A stretch of DNA of 39,063 nt from a bacterium (GTDB lineage Bacteria > Spirochaetota > JAHITG01), in contig JAQTRT010000002.1 of NCBI GenBank assembly GCA_028711675.1, positions 1-39,063 of the forward strand, read 5' to 3'. The translations under genes and the position numbers were made by a program. A model generated the notes under the pieces. It was not told the origin of the DNA and did no database searches. It worked only from the letters and a program-made list of their open reading frames with translations. This document shows, piece by piece, positions 23,511 through 31,264 of this stretch (the stretch's first letter is position 1; every line of letters begins with the position of its first letter).

Positions 23511-24853
23511 CACTTCTTTTCCTTCATCCGCTTCCAGACCTCAGCCGCGAACCGGCTGGCTTCCCGGTGGACCTGTTCTTCTTTGATGCCTTTCAATTTT
23601 TTATTCAGATAAACGATCCTGCCGTTAATGATGGTAGTATCCACTAAAGAGGTTCCGATGCCGTAAATAAAATGGCCGTAAAAATTCTCCTCGCTCATGG
23701 GCGTATAGGGGTAATAATCCATGACAATGAGGTCGGCAAAAGCATCCTTTTCGATCACGCCCACCTTATGCCTGAAATACCGGGAGGCGATAACCGGATT
23801 GGTCTTGAGCAGCATGTCGCACGCTTCCATGAACGCCACACGCGGGTCCTGCTTCACCTGATGCTGGATCAAAAAAGCTGTCCTCACTTCCTCCATCATA
23901 TTAGAGGTCATGCCGTCCGTGCCCAGGCCCGGTCTGGCGCCTTTTTTCAGAAAGCCCAGGATATCGGCCGTGCCTACGGCATTGTTCATATTGGAAGAAG
24001 GATTGTTCACTACATTGGTCCGGGTATCGGCCAGGATCTTCATCTCAATGTCATCCACGTGAATGCAATGCGCGGCAATGGTCTTCTCTCCCAGGATACC
24101 CAGGTCATACAGCCGGGGCACGACCCGCATTTTATATTTTTTCTGGCTGTCCTCCACGTCAGCCTTGTCCTCGCTGATATGGACATGAAAACCTGTAGCC
24201 AGTCCCTGCATGGACTTGACCGCCTTTTTCAGGGTCCTGTCCGAAAGGGTCATGGAAGCATGGAGACCCATCATGGCCCCGAGCATATCATCCTGTCCGC
24301 CGGCGTACTTCCTGATAAAATTTAAATTTTCACTGATGCCTTTATTGGATTCCTTGAGCCCGTTCCGGTCTGTCACCTCATAGCACAGGACAGACCTCAC
24401 GCCGATCTTTTTTACAGCTTTAGCGATCTTCTTCAGGCTCCCTCTCACGGCACCGGGCGAAGCATGATGGTCGATGATGGTCGTGGTCCCTGACTTAACG
24501 CATTTGATGAGCGGTACCAGGGCGCTGTAATATACGTCATCCAGCGTAAGAGCTTTGTCCAGCTTCCACCAGAGCTTCTCTAAAATTTCAACAAAATTGG
24601 AGGCCGGTTCAGTACTGATGCCGCAGGCGAAGGTGCTGTAAAGATGATGATGGACATTCACCAGCCCGGGCATGATCACCCGTCCTTTGACATCAAGGAA
24701 CCGCGCACCGGGATATTTCTGCCTGAGTTCATCGGTCAGGCCGAAATCCCTGATCAGGTTCCCCTCAACATACACGGCACCTTGGCCGATGATCCTGTTG
24801 CTGCTCCCGAGTGTGACAAGGGTCCCGTTCCCTACCAGAATTTTATTCTCCAT
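23510..24853 (-). CDS. ssnA: SsnA-type aminohydrolase
   Basis: A 447-residue metal-dependent amidohydrolase, close in length and pattern to E. coli SsnA (about 442). GGAGG lies 7 nt before ATG 24853. Motifs: VIMPGLVNVHHHLYSTFA (metal HxH), TTTIIDHHASPGAVRGSL, GFHVHISEDKADVED (His ligand), AAHCIHVDDIEM (His) and RPGLGTDGMTSNMMEEV (Asp ligand). SsnA has been linked to selenium-dependent purine or pyrimidine catabolism gene sets, but none of its usual partners is here, so guanine-deaminase-like or other deaminase activity is possible. It is translationally coupled to the HD phosphohydrolase and lies 24 nt downstream of the GH94-like gene. Confidence 0.75.
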   Translation of the reverse strand: MENKILVGNGTLVTLGSSNRIIGQGAVYVEGNLIRDFGLTDELRQKYPGARFLDVKGRVIMPGLVNVHHHLYSTFACGISTEPASNFVEILEKLWWKLDKALTLDDVYYSALVPLIKCVKSGTTTIIDHHASPGAVRGSLKKIAKAVKKIGVRSVLCYEVTDRNGLKESNKGISENLNFIRKYAGGQDDMLGAMMGLHASMTLSDRTLKKAVKSMQGLATGFHVHISEDKADVEDSQKKYKMRVVPRLYDLGILGEKTIAAHCIHVDDIEMKILADTRTNVVNNPSSNMNNAVGTADILGFLKKGARPGLGTDGMTSNMMEEVRTAFLIQHQVKQDPRVAFMEACDMLLKTNPVIASRYFRHKVGVIEKDAFADLIVMDYYPYTPMSEENFYGHFIYGIGTSLVDTTIINGRIVYLNKKLKGIKEEQVHREASRFAAEVWKRMKEKK

Positions 24854-24877
24854 AATTCCGCCTCCTGCGCCTGATCA

Positions 24878-27586
24878 TCAATCCAGCGTGACGAGGATCA
24901 GGTTCAAATCATTGCATGCGGTCTTTAAAAGCTCCTGTCTCTCTATCCTGACACTTGCATCATGGATATTCTGACAAATGATATCCTTTCCGTTGATATT
25001 AATTTTTTTTATCCTGTACCGGGGAAAATCCCTGAGTGCACTGTTCTTGTATATCACCCTGATCCTTTTCCCGGCAAAAACAGTCTCACCGAAGGCCTCG
25101 CCCTTCTTGTTGAACTGTTCCCTGACCAGCCTGGGAGACAGGATCAGATCGCCCAGTTCGCCCCGGATGCCGTAAACCAGGGTCAGCATCGTAAATATGT
25201 ACCAGCTGGCCGAGCCGGTCAAATAATGATAATAACCTCTTCCCTTCAGGTTGAAGTATTCCGGGAGCCCCGGGTAGATCCTGCTGGCGTTGAAATTTTT
25301 CCACATCCGGTAAATGGAGCTGAGGATCATATTTCCCTCACGGATAAAGTCCTGATGGTACAAGGCATTGGCCATCATCACGTTCATATGGCTGAAGAAA
25401 GCGCCGTTCTCCTTATGGCCGTAAGCGAATGAAAAAGCACGCCCCAGGTTCAGCTGGATATCCTTGAAATCCGTGTTCAACCGGAGACCGTTCAGTTCTT
25501 TATCCCACAGATACTTCATCACAGCTTTGAAAGACCTTTCGGTCTGGCTTTTATCAGCGATACCGAACATAATAGGGAACACCTGTCCTGTCAGGGTCAT
25601 CCTTACAGTTGTATGATGGTCTCCCTCCACCCTGTTCCCGTCATTATCATAATAACCGTTGAACCATTCCAGGCCTGCTTTATCTTTGATCCATTCATTC
25701 TTCCGGATATGTTCCCTCATCCATCCTGCTTTCTGTTTCAGGTCCAGGACCAGGCTGTCCAGGGGGATCTGTATTTTCACGCCCTTGATCCTGTATTTAA
25801 CTTTCTCCAGGTATTCCTCCAGCCTGGTTTGTTTATCCTCAACTAAGTTGTAATCAACAGGCCGGTCCAGTGTATCCAGCAGCATCTTCAGTTCTTCAAA
25901 TATTTCTATTTCCGTGATGTTCAGCAAAGCCTTCACCTTTTCCAGAAGCCCTGCCAGACTGGATAAATTCCCATAGTAAAAAGCGGTGAAAGCCACGCTC
26001 TCTCCTTTTTTATTGGCCATATCCAGGCCGTCATTCCAGTCCGCGTCCTCCAGCCTGATGTTGTTATGAGCGCCCACATTGAAGAACGCCACAAGATGCT
26101 GGACCAGGATATGTTCCACGACCGTACCGGAATATACTTCGTTCCTTTCCGTCCTGAGGTTCCTGCCATCGGACTCCTTCCAAACCGTATCCTTTTCCCG
26201 GGCCCGCTTGGTCTGCATGTCCTTGAAATATTTCTGCTGCCGGAAAAGGAAGCTGAGATCGCCTGTCTGGTGGATATAAAGAAGAACCGTGTAGAACGGC
26301 CATACGCCGTGGTCCATCCAGACCCGGGTCACATTGTTCCTGTCCGCGATGAATTCACCGGACCGCTTCCCGATGACCGTAGCATTACTGCCGTCTACCC
26401 GGACACCCTCAAAATTATCCTCCAGAGATTCCTTTACGCTCTCCGGGTTCACCAGGATAAGAGCCAGAAGGTCCTGCCAGAGGTCGCGCCAGCCCCGGCC
26501 TCCCTTACCGTAATCAAAATCAGGAAGAAAGGAATTACCCGCGATCTTCCTGAGCAGAGGCTGGACAGAAACCCATTTGATCCAGTTATTGAACACTTTA
26601 TCCGGCGTCCGGAACTCGATCCTTTTACTGTATTCCTGCCAGAAAGCCTTGGTATGTTCCAGGGCTTTATCCGCCTGGACTCCTGTGCTGAATTTCCCCG
26701 ACCATTCATGGATCTTCTTCTCGTCGTCCGTAATGCCCATGATCATGACGAAACGGCATGATGCGCCCTTTTCCAGCCTCACATCCCGGAATCTGACGGC
26801 TGCCGCGTTCTCTTCACCCTGGTTGAAGTCAGAGGAAGGCTTTTTATCCTTGAGGACAGCTTCAGGCCTTTCAAAATCACCGGTTTCACCCAGGAATTCC
26901 ATGATCGTGGGAAAAAAACCAAGGGGGGCCAGGCCATCACCCGTATATCCGTGGACAAAATAATAATTATGGTTCAGTTTATGACCTGCTTCATTAAAGA
27001 GCATAACAGGTTTGCAGACCACTCCGTGTTTATCTGTACGGACCCTGTTGAGCATGGACGTGACGTTCCTGTGGTCCCGCAGGTTCTCGGCGCTCCGGCA
27101 GAACAAAGGCAGGCTGAAGAAAGGTGACAGGGTCATTGTCTTTTTTGAAGTATTGGTCAGGGAGACCATCATGATCTCAACCTGTTCACGGGAACAGGGT
27201 ACGAAATTTGTGATCTCGGCCTTGATCCTTAGTTTTTTATTTTCACGGACCACCCGGTGCCAGAGCAATCCTGCCCGGAGCTTCACCCGGTCCTGTTCCC
27301 TGTTCCCCAGGCAGGAAATCCCGGCAGCTGACCAGGCTTCCTTTTTATCAATCAGGACCCAAAAATTCCTGCTTGATTTTGTCAGATACAAATCCTCCAC
27401 CGAGACCGGTAAAGTAAGGAACGCGTGCTGACCGGTCTTGATGTCCCCTTTCAGATCAGGCGTAATGGATGAAATCAGGCCCGACTCGTTCAGCAGGGGG
27501 AAGTAAAGCCGTTTAAAAGCCTGCGGATTCTCAAGCTCAAAATCCCCGTTCTCCCTGATAAATTTAACATGGAACCGTTCTGACAT
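24878..27586 (-). CDS. GH94-like (clan GH-Q) glycoside phosphorylase
   Basis: A 902-residue enzyme with GGAG 8 nt upstream of ATG 27586. The N-terminal 280 residues are a beta-sandwich (YFPLLNESGLISSITPDLKG, NRVKLRAGLLW-like strands). The (alpha/alpha)6 catalytic part carries KGGRGWRDLWQDLLALILVN, VRVDGSNATVIG, DRNNVTRVWMDHGVWPF and RLEDADWNDGLDM; the aspartate of DWND (around 516) is the expected general acid. The C-terminus has YHYLTGSASWYIFTMLTL and GIRGELGDLILSPRL. Such enzymes reversibly phosphorolyse beta-glucosides such as cellobiose or laminari-oligosaccharides. Whether this is GH94, GH149 or GH161 cannot be settled by eye. It is divergent from the K+ channel. Confidence 0.75.
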   Translation of the reverse strand: MSERFHVKFIRENGDFELENPQAFKRLYFPLLNESGLISSITPDLKGDIKTGQHAFLTLPVSVEDLYLTKSSRNFWVLIDKKEAWSAAGISCLGNREQDRVKLRAGLLWHRVVRENKKLRIKAEITNFVPCSREQVEIMMVSLTNTSKKTMTLSPFFSLPLFCRSAENLRDHRNVTSMLNRVRTDKHGVVCKPVMLFNEAGHKLNHNYYFVHGYTGDGLAPLGFFPTIMEFLGETGDFERPEAVLKDKKPSSDFNQGEENAAAVRFRDVRLEKGASCRFVMIMGITDDEKKIHEWSGKFSTGVQADKALEHTKAFWQEYSKRIEFRTPDKVFNNWIKWVSVQPLLRKIAGNSFLPDFDYGKGGRGWRDLWQDLLALILVNPESVKESLEDNFEGVRVDGSNATVIGKRSGEFIADRNNVTRVWMDHGVWPFYTVLLYIHQTGDLSFLFRQQKYFKDMQTKRAREKDTVWKESDGRNLRTERNEVYSGTVVEHILVQHLVAFFNVGAHNNIRLEDADWNDGLDMANKKGESVAFTAFYYGNLSSLAGLLEKVKALLNITEIEIFEELKMLLDTLDRPVDYNLVEDKQTRLEEYLEKVKYRIKGVKIQIPLDSLVLDLKQKAGWMREHIRKNEWIKDKAGLEWFNGYYDNDGNRVEGDHHTTVRMTLTGQVFPIMFGIADKSQTERSFKAVMKYLWDKELNGLRLNTDFKDIQLNLGRAFSFAYGHKENGAFFSHMNVMMANALYHQDFIREGNMILSSIYRMWKNFNASRIYPGLPEYFNLKGRGYYHYLTGSASWYIFTMLTLVYGIRGELGDLILSPRLVREQFNKKGEAFGETVFAGKRIRVIYKNSALRDFPRYRIKKININGKDIICQNIHDASVRIERQELLKTACNDLNLILVTLD

Positions 27587-27663
27587 GAATTCTGCTCCGT
27601 GAAAATGAGAATATCCAGGCTGTCCCTGTATCAGATGATCCGGGATATGGTAATCATCATTTA

Positions 27664-27691
27664 TGTATACCCATTTTCATTTAATTGTCAA
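27664..27691 (-). promoter_or_regulatory. Sigma-70-type promoter of the GH94-ssnA-HD operon
   Basis: TTGACA (27691-27686), 16 nt, TATACA (27669-27664) on the minus strand. Its -35 lies 6 nt from the -35 of the divergent promoter at 27698-27725, so the two probably interfere or share regulation. Confidence 0.65.
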
Positions 27692-27697
27692 TTTATT

Positions 27698-27725
27698 TTG
27701 ACTTTACATTAAAAATGAGTAAGAA
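27698..27725 (+). promoter_or_regulatory. Putative promoter of the K+ channel gene
   Basis: TTGACT (27698-27703), 16 nt, TAAGAA (27720-27725). The -10 is weak. The predicted start leaves about 34 nt of leader containing GGAG before ATG 27766. Confidence 0.4.
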
Positions 27726-27765
27726 TCTGATGAACACGCCGGAAGACGGGAAAAGGAGCTGTATC

Positions 27766-28599
27766 ATGATAAAAAAATTAAAAATAAGGATATTCAATAT
27801 CCTGGAAGGCCGCGATCCGGAAGACAGACCGGCCAGACTGTTCCAGGTCTTCATCATGAGCCTCATCATCCTGAACGTTCTGGCCATGATCCTGGAGACC
27901 GTACAGCAGATCTGGCTGAGGTATAAACTGTATTTCCATATTTTTGACGTATTCTCAGTCATGGTTTTTACTCTTGAATACATGCTGCGGATCTGGACAT
28001 GCCCCCTGAATAAAAGATATAAACATCCCATCAAAGGCCGGATGCGGTTCATCCTGACGCCTTTGGCCCTTGTAGACCTGCTGGCCATCCTTCCGTTTTA
28101 CCTGCCCATGATATTCCCGTTCGACCTGAAATTCATCAGGGTGATCCGGCTGCTCCGCTTTTTCAGGCTCTTTAAAATGGCACGGTATTCAGACGCGGTC
28201 GTAACCCTGGTCAATGTCCTGAAAGCCAAGAAGGAAGAACTGGGCATCACTATATTCGTGGTTTTCACTCTGCTGATATTATCCTCCAGTCTGATGTATT
28301 TTATCGAGCACAGCGTTCAACCCAAGGCCTTTTCCAGCATCCCGGCCTCCATGTGGTGGGGGGTTTCCACATTGACCACGGTCGGGTATGGCGATGTCTA
28401 TCCCCAGACCCCTATGGGAAAACTCCTGGGAGCAGTCATCGCATTTCTGGGTATAGGAATTTTTGCCCTGCCGACCGGTATCCTGGCATCCGGATTTGCC
28501 GAGGAGATCCAGAAAAAGCATGCTAAAGAAAAAAAAAGAGGGGGCATCTGCCCGCACTGCGGAAAGAGGATAAAACAACAGAATAATCTAAATTTTTAG
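27766..28599 (+). CDS. Voltage-gated potassium channel with C-terminal zinc ribbon
   Basis: A 277-residue six-segment channel starting at ATG 27766 (GGAG 7 nt upstream; the longer frame from 27685 is not supported). Segments: S1 LFQVFIMSLIILNVLAMIL, S2 FDVFSVMVFTLEYMLRI, S3 LALVDLLAILPFYL, S4 with regular basic residues (FIRVIRLLRFFRLFK), S5 ITIFVVFTLLILSSSLMYF and S6 LLGAVIAFLGIGIFALPTGI. The selectivity filter TTVGYGD is at 204-210. It should conduct K+ across the inner membrane in response to voltage. The C-terminus ends with GICPHCGKRI, half of a zinc-ribbon-like motif that could help subunits assemble. It is followed by the structured repeat at 28689-28848. Confidence 0.92.
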   Translation: MIKKLKIRIFNILEGRDPEDRPARLFQVFIMSLIILNVLAMILETVQQIWLRYKLYFHIFDVFSVMVFTLEYMLRIWTCPLNKRYKHPIKGRMRFILTPLALVDLLAILPFYLPMIFPFDLKFIRVIRLLRFFRLFKMARYSDAVVTLVNVLKAKKEELGITIFVVFTLLILSSSLMYFIEHSVQPKAFSSIPASMWWGVSTLTTVGYGDVYPQTPMGKLLGAVIAFLGIGIFALPTGILASGFAEEIQKKHAKEKKRGGICPHCGKRIKQQNNLNF

Positions 28600-28688
28600 C
28601 TGGAAAACCAGGAATAATTACCTTTTTTTGGAATTATAAAATAAAACCCATACAATGTATCGCATCCTCCCCCCTTCCTCTGAGAGGT

Positions 28689-28848
28689 AATGGATCGACA
28701 ATATTTTCTGGTTTTTCGGTTTGTGAAGCCGTCGTTTTCACAGGATGTGAAAACAGGCCGAAGGTACCCTCCGGAGTACGGAACCCTCGGAGCGACACAT
28801 GGATGTGTCGCGAGAATGAGAAAAAACAGAAAATATTGTCGATCCATT
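28689..28848 (+). repeat. Structured GGA-hairpin repeat, copy 2 (3' of the K+ channel)
   Basis: A perfect 22-bp inverted repeat (28689-28710 with 28827-28848) encloses the same core as the element at 21866-22014. Internal hairpins: GTTTTCACA-GGA-TGTGAAAAC (28734-28754), GTAC-CCTCCGGA-GTAC (28764-28779, absent from copy 1) and GCGACAC-ATGGAT-GTGTCGC (28792-28811) above CTC/GAG with a GGA bulge. About six GGA motifs are present, several in loops, like CsrA-binding sites. Orientation relative to the upstream gene is the same as in copy 1. It accounts for most of the 337-nt gap between the channel and the LeuB-like gene; 28600-28688 holds nothing I recognise. Confidence 0.75.
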
Positions 28849-28864
28849 GTCGTGAAAAAACTAC

Positions 28865-28892
28865 TTGCTTTTAAAAACCAAACCATTATAAT
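28865..28892 (+). promoter_or_regulatory. Sigma-70-type promoter of the LeuB-like gene
   Basis: TTGCTT (28865-28870), 16 nt, TATAAT (28887-28892), starting just after the structured repeat. The predicted start near 28899 leaves a leader of about 38 nt with GGAGG before ATG 28937. Confidence 0.55.
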
Positions 28893-28936
28893 TATTTACA
28901 TTTTACTCTTATTTCGTATAGTTTGGAGGCTGAAAA

Positions 28937-29998
28937 ATGTATAAAATCGCGGTGATCGCCGGTGACGGCACCGGCCCGGAAATGGTAAAGGAGGGACTGA
29001 AGGTACTGAAAGCTGTTTCCGATGTAAAAGGCATTCAATTTGATTATAAGCAATATGATTTTGGCTCCAACCGTTATCTTCAAACAGGCGAAACCCTTCC
29101 GGATTCAGCTGTTTCGGAATTGAAGCAGTTCGACGCCATCTACCTGGGCGCTATCGGCGACCCGCGCGTGGCTCCCGGGATCCTGGAACAGGGCATCCTT
29201 TTAAAACTGAGGTTCGAACTGGACCTGTACATCAACCTCAGGCCTGTGAAACTTTACCCCGGTGTCGAGACCCCTTTAAAGGATAAAGGGCCGAAGGATA
29301 TCGATTTTATCGTTGTCCGGGAGAACACGGAGAGCCTGTATATCGGTGCCGGCGGTTTTTTAAAAAAAGGCACGCAGGATGAAGTGGCCATGCAGAACAT
29401 GATCATGACCCGGAAAGGCACGGAACGCTGTATCCGGTACGCCTTTGACCTTACGCGCAGGAGGAACAAGGAGAAAAAACTAACCCTGTGCGGGAAGACC
29501 AACGTGCTCACTTATGCCTGGAACCTGTGGGAACGCACGTTCAACGAAGTGGCCGGGGAATACAAGGACATCAAGACCGATTATGCCCATGTGGATGCCA
29601 CGACCATGTGGTTTGTGAAGAACCCGGAATGGTTCGACGTGATCGTAACGGACAACATGTTCGGCGACATCATCACGGACCTGGGCGCCATGATCCAGGG
29701 CGGGATGGGCGTGGCAGCCGGCGGTAATATCAATCCTCAAGGCGTTTCCATGTTCGAGCCCATCAGCGGCTCAGCACCCAAGTATGCCGGCAAGAACGTG
29801 ATCAATCCCATTGCCACGATCATGGCCGGTCAGATGATGATCGATTTCCTCGGCGAACACGAGGCAGCGGCCCTGATCGAAGAAGCCGTAATGGACACGA
29901 TCAAAAAAATGAAATCCATGTCAGCCGGCAAGATGGGTATGGGTACGGATGAAGTGGGTGACCGCGTCGCTGAATACATAAAAAAGAAAGGAAAATAA
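28937..29998 (+). CDS. leuB: Isocitrate/isopropylmalate dehydrogenase family; probable 3-isopropylmalate dehydrogenase
   Basis: A 353-residue NAD-dependent beta-decarboxylating dehydrogenase; GGAGG lies 8 nt before the start. Motifs: VIAGDGTGPEMVKEG (N-terminal), LRFELDLYINLRPVKLYPG (substrate arginines, LeuB-like), VVRENTESLYIGAGG, the catalytic Lys/Tyr region, VTDNMFGDIITDLGA (metal-binding Asp) and FEPISGSAPKYAGKNVINP (NAD adenosine loop). The NLRP motif favours 3-isopropylmalate, but RENTESLY resembles isocitrate and homoisocitrate enzymes, so substrate choice is not certain. It is followed 76 nt later by asd, which supports a role in amino-acid synthesis. Confidence 0.75.
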   Translation: MYKIAVIAGDGTGPEMVKEGLKVLKAVSDVKGIQFDYKQYDFGSNRYLQTGETLPDSAVSELKQFDAIYLGAIGDPRVAPGILEQGILLKLRFELDLYINLRPVKLYPGVETPLKDKGPKDIDFIVVRENTESLYIGAGGFLKKGTQDEVAMQNMIMTRKGTERCIRYAFDLTRRRNKEKKLTLCGKTNVLTYAWNLWERTFNEVAGEYKDIKTDYAHVDATTMWFVKNPEWFDVIVTDNMFGDIITDLGAMIQGGMGVAAGGNINPQGVSMFEPISGSAPKYAGKNVINPIATIMAGQMMIDFLGEHEAAALIEEAVMDTIKKMKSMSAGKMGMGTDEVGDRVAEYIKKKGK

Positions 29999-30074
29999 AA
30001 AAAGACGTTTTTGGTTCTTTATTGAACCTGGAACCATGAACAAAGAACTTACGAATAAAAAGGAGAAATGAGCT

Positions 30075-31094
30075 ATGTCGAAGTATATTGTGGCTGTTGT
30101 GGGTGCCACCGGTGCTGTAGGACGGGAAATGATCAAGACCCTTCTTCAGCGGAAATTCCCGTTTAAGTCCCTCCGCTTATTCGCCTCCAGCAGGTCGAAA
30201 GGCTTCAAGATCAAGGTAGGCGAAAGGGAGGTCGAGGTCGAGGAACTGACCGAAGACTCGTTCACCAATTCCAAGATCCAGTTCGCACTTTTTTCCGCCG
30301 GAGCCGACCGGAGCAAGAAATTCGCTCCCCTGGCAGCGAAGAACCATGTGGTGGTCATTGACAACAGCAGCGCGTTCCGCATGGACGAGGATGTACCGCT
30401 GGTGGTCCCCGAGGTAAATCCGGATGACATCAAGAACCACAAGGGTATCATTGCCAATCCCAACTGTTCAACTATCCAGATGGTCGTAGCCCTGAAGCCC
30501 CTGTATGACGCAAGCCGGATCCGGCGCGTGGTCGTCACTACCTTCCAGTCCGTTTCCGGTGCAGGGCTGAAGGCCATGAACGAACTCCGGACCCAGTCCG
30601 AAGCTTATCTGCAGAATGCGCAGATCGTTATTGATAAATTCCCGTACCAGATCGCTTTTAACTGTATCCCGCAGATCGGCGATTTCATGGAGGACGGGTA
30701 CAGCAAGGAAGAAGAAAAGATGGTCCTGGAGACCAGGAAGATCATGGGCGACAAGGAGATCAGGATTTCGCCCACAACGGTCCGCGTCCCGGTCTTCACC
30801 GGCCACAGTGAATCCGTGAACATCGAAACCGAGACCAAGATCACCCGGAAGGAAGCCATGGCCATCTTAAAGAAGGCTCCCGGCGTTACTGTCGTGGATG
30901 ATGTGGAAAAATTAAAATATCCTCTGCCTATAGATTGCGAAGGAAAGGATGATGTTTTTGTGGGAAGGATCCGCGAGGATAATTCCGTTGAGAACGGCCT
31001 GAACATGTGGGTCGTCTCCGACAACCTGAGAAAAGGAGCTGCCTTGAACGCGGTCCAGATCGCCGAACACATGGTAAAGAAAAAACTGGTTTAA
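30075..31094 (+). CDS. asd: Aspartate-semialdehyde dehydrogenase
   Basis: A 339-residue enzyme that reduces aspartyl-phosphate to aspartate semialdehyde with NADPH, the branch point to lysine, methionine and threonine. Motifs: VAVVGATGAVGREMIKTL (NADP fold), SAGADRSKKFAP, VIDNSSAFRM, IANPNCSTIQM (catalytic Cys), FQSVSGAGLKAM and PVFTGHSESVN (substrate His). AGGAG precedes the ATG. With lysC at 36277-37644 it covers the first two steps of the aspartate pathway, though the two genes are on opposite strands. Confidence 0.95.
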   Translation: MSKYIVAVVGATGAVGREMIKTLLQRKFPFKSLRLFASSRSKGFKIKVGEREVEVEELTEDSFTNSKIQFALFSAGADRSKKFAPLAAKNHVVVIDNSSAFRMDEDVPLVVPEVNPDDIKNHKGIIANPNCSTIQMVVALKPLYDASRIRRVVVTTFQSVSGAGLKAMNELRTQSEAYLQNAQIVIDKFPYQIAFNCIPQIGDFMEDGYSKEEEKMVLETRKIMGDKEIRISPTTVRVPVFTGHSESVNIETETKITRKEAMAILKKAPGVTVVDDVEKLKYPLPIDCEGKDDVFVGRIREDNSVENGLNMWVVSDNLRKGAALNAVQIAEHMVKKKLV

Positions 31095-31146
31095 GTTCAG
31101 ACAAGAACCGTGAACCGGCAGGATATATGGGTTTTACAACGGTTTA

Positions 31147-31177
31147 AGCGATAAATTCCGAAAAGGAATTTATCGCT
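31147..31177. repeat. Perfect 13-bp hairpin between asd and the EF-G-like gene
   Basis: AGCGATAAATTCC (31147-31159) pairs perfectly with 31165-31177 around a GAAAA loop. No T-run follows, so it is not a classic terminator, though it could still stabilise the asd mRNA end. Nearby at 31215-31232 is a short direct repeat, ATCCTGTTA/ATCCTGTTT. Both look like dispersed genomic repeats. The rest of 31095-31264 shows nothing else except the AGGAGG of the next gene. Confidence 0.6.
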
Positions 31178-31264
31178 CCTGATTCATGGCTGAGTTTTTC
31201 ATGAATGGTTTTTGATCCTGTTAATCCTGTTTAAAATTTTACCTTTAGGTTTAAGGAGGATCGT

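Noticed and set aside
22284..23612. Plus-strand ORF of 442 codons opposite the HD gene
   Set aside because: It runs antisense to HD motifs that are clearly conserved, is rich in Asp/Pro/His/Gln as expected of a reverse-frame shadow, and shows no recognisable domain.
28916..28921. GTATAG as a -10 box for the LeuB-like gene
   Set aside because: The resulting transcript would begin after the GGAGG site. The TATAAT at 28887-28892 fits better, and no TTTC[A/C]C lies 17 nt upstream for the ECF motif.
28690..28944. Plus-strand ORF starting MDRQYFLVFRFVKPSFS
   Set aside because: It lies across the structured repeat and overlaps the promoter and start of the LeuB-like gene. Its likeness to the ORF at 21666-21992 reflects the shared DNA repeat, not a protein family.
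31147..31177. Intrinsic terminator of asd
   Set aside because: The 13-bp stem is perfect but is followed by CCTGATTC rather than a T-run. It is listed as a repeat-like hairpin.
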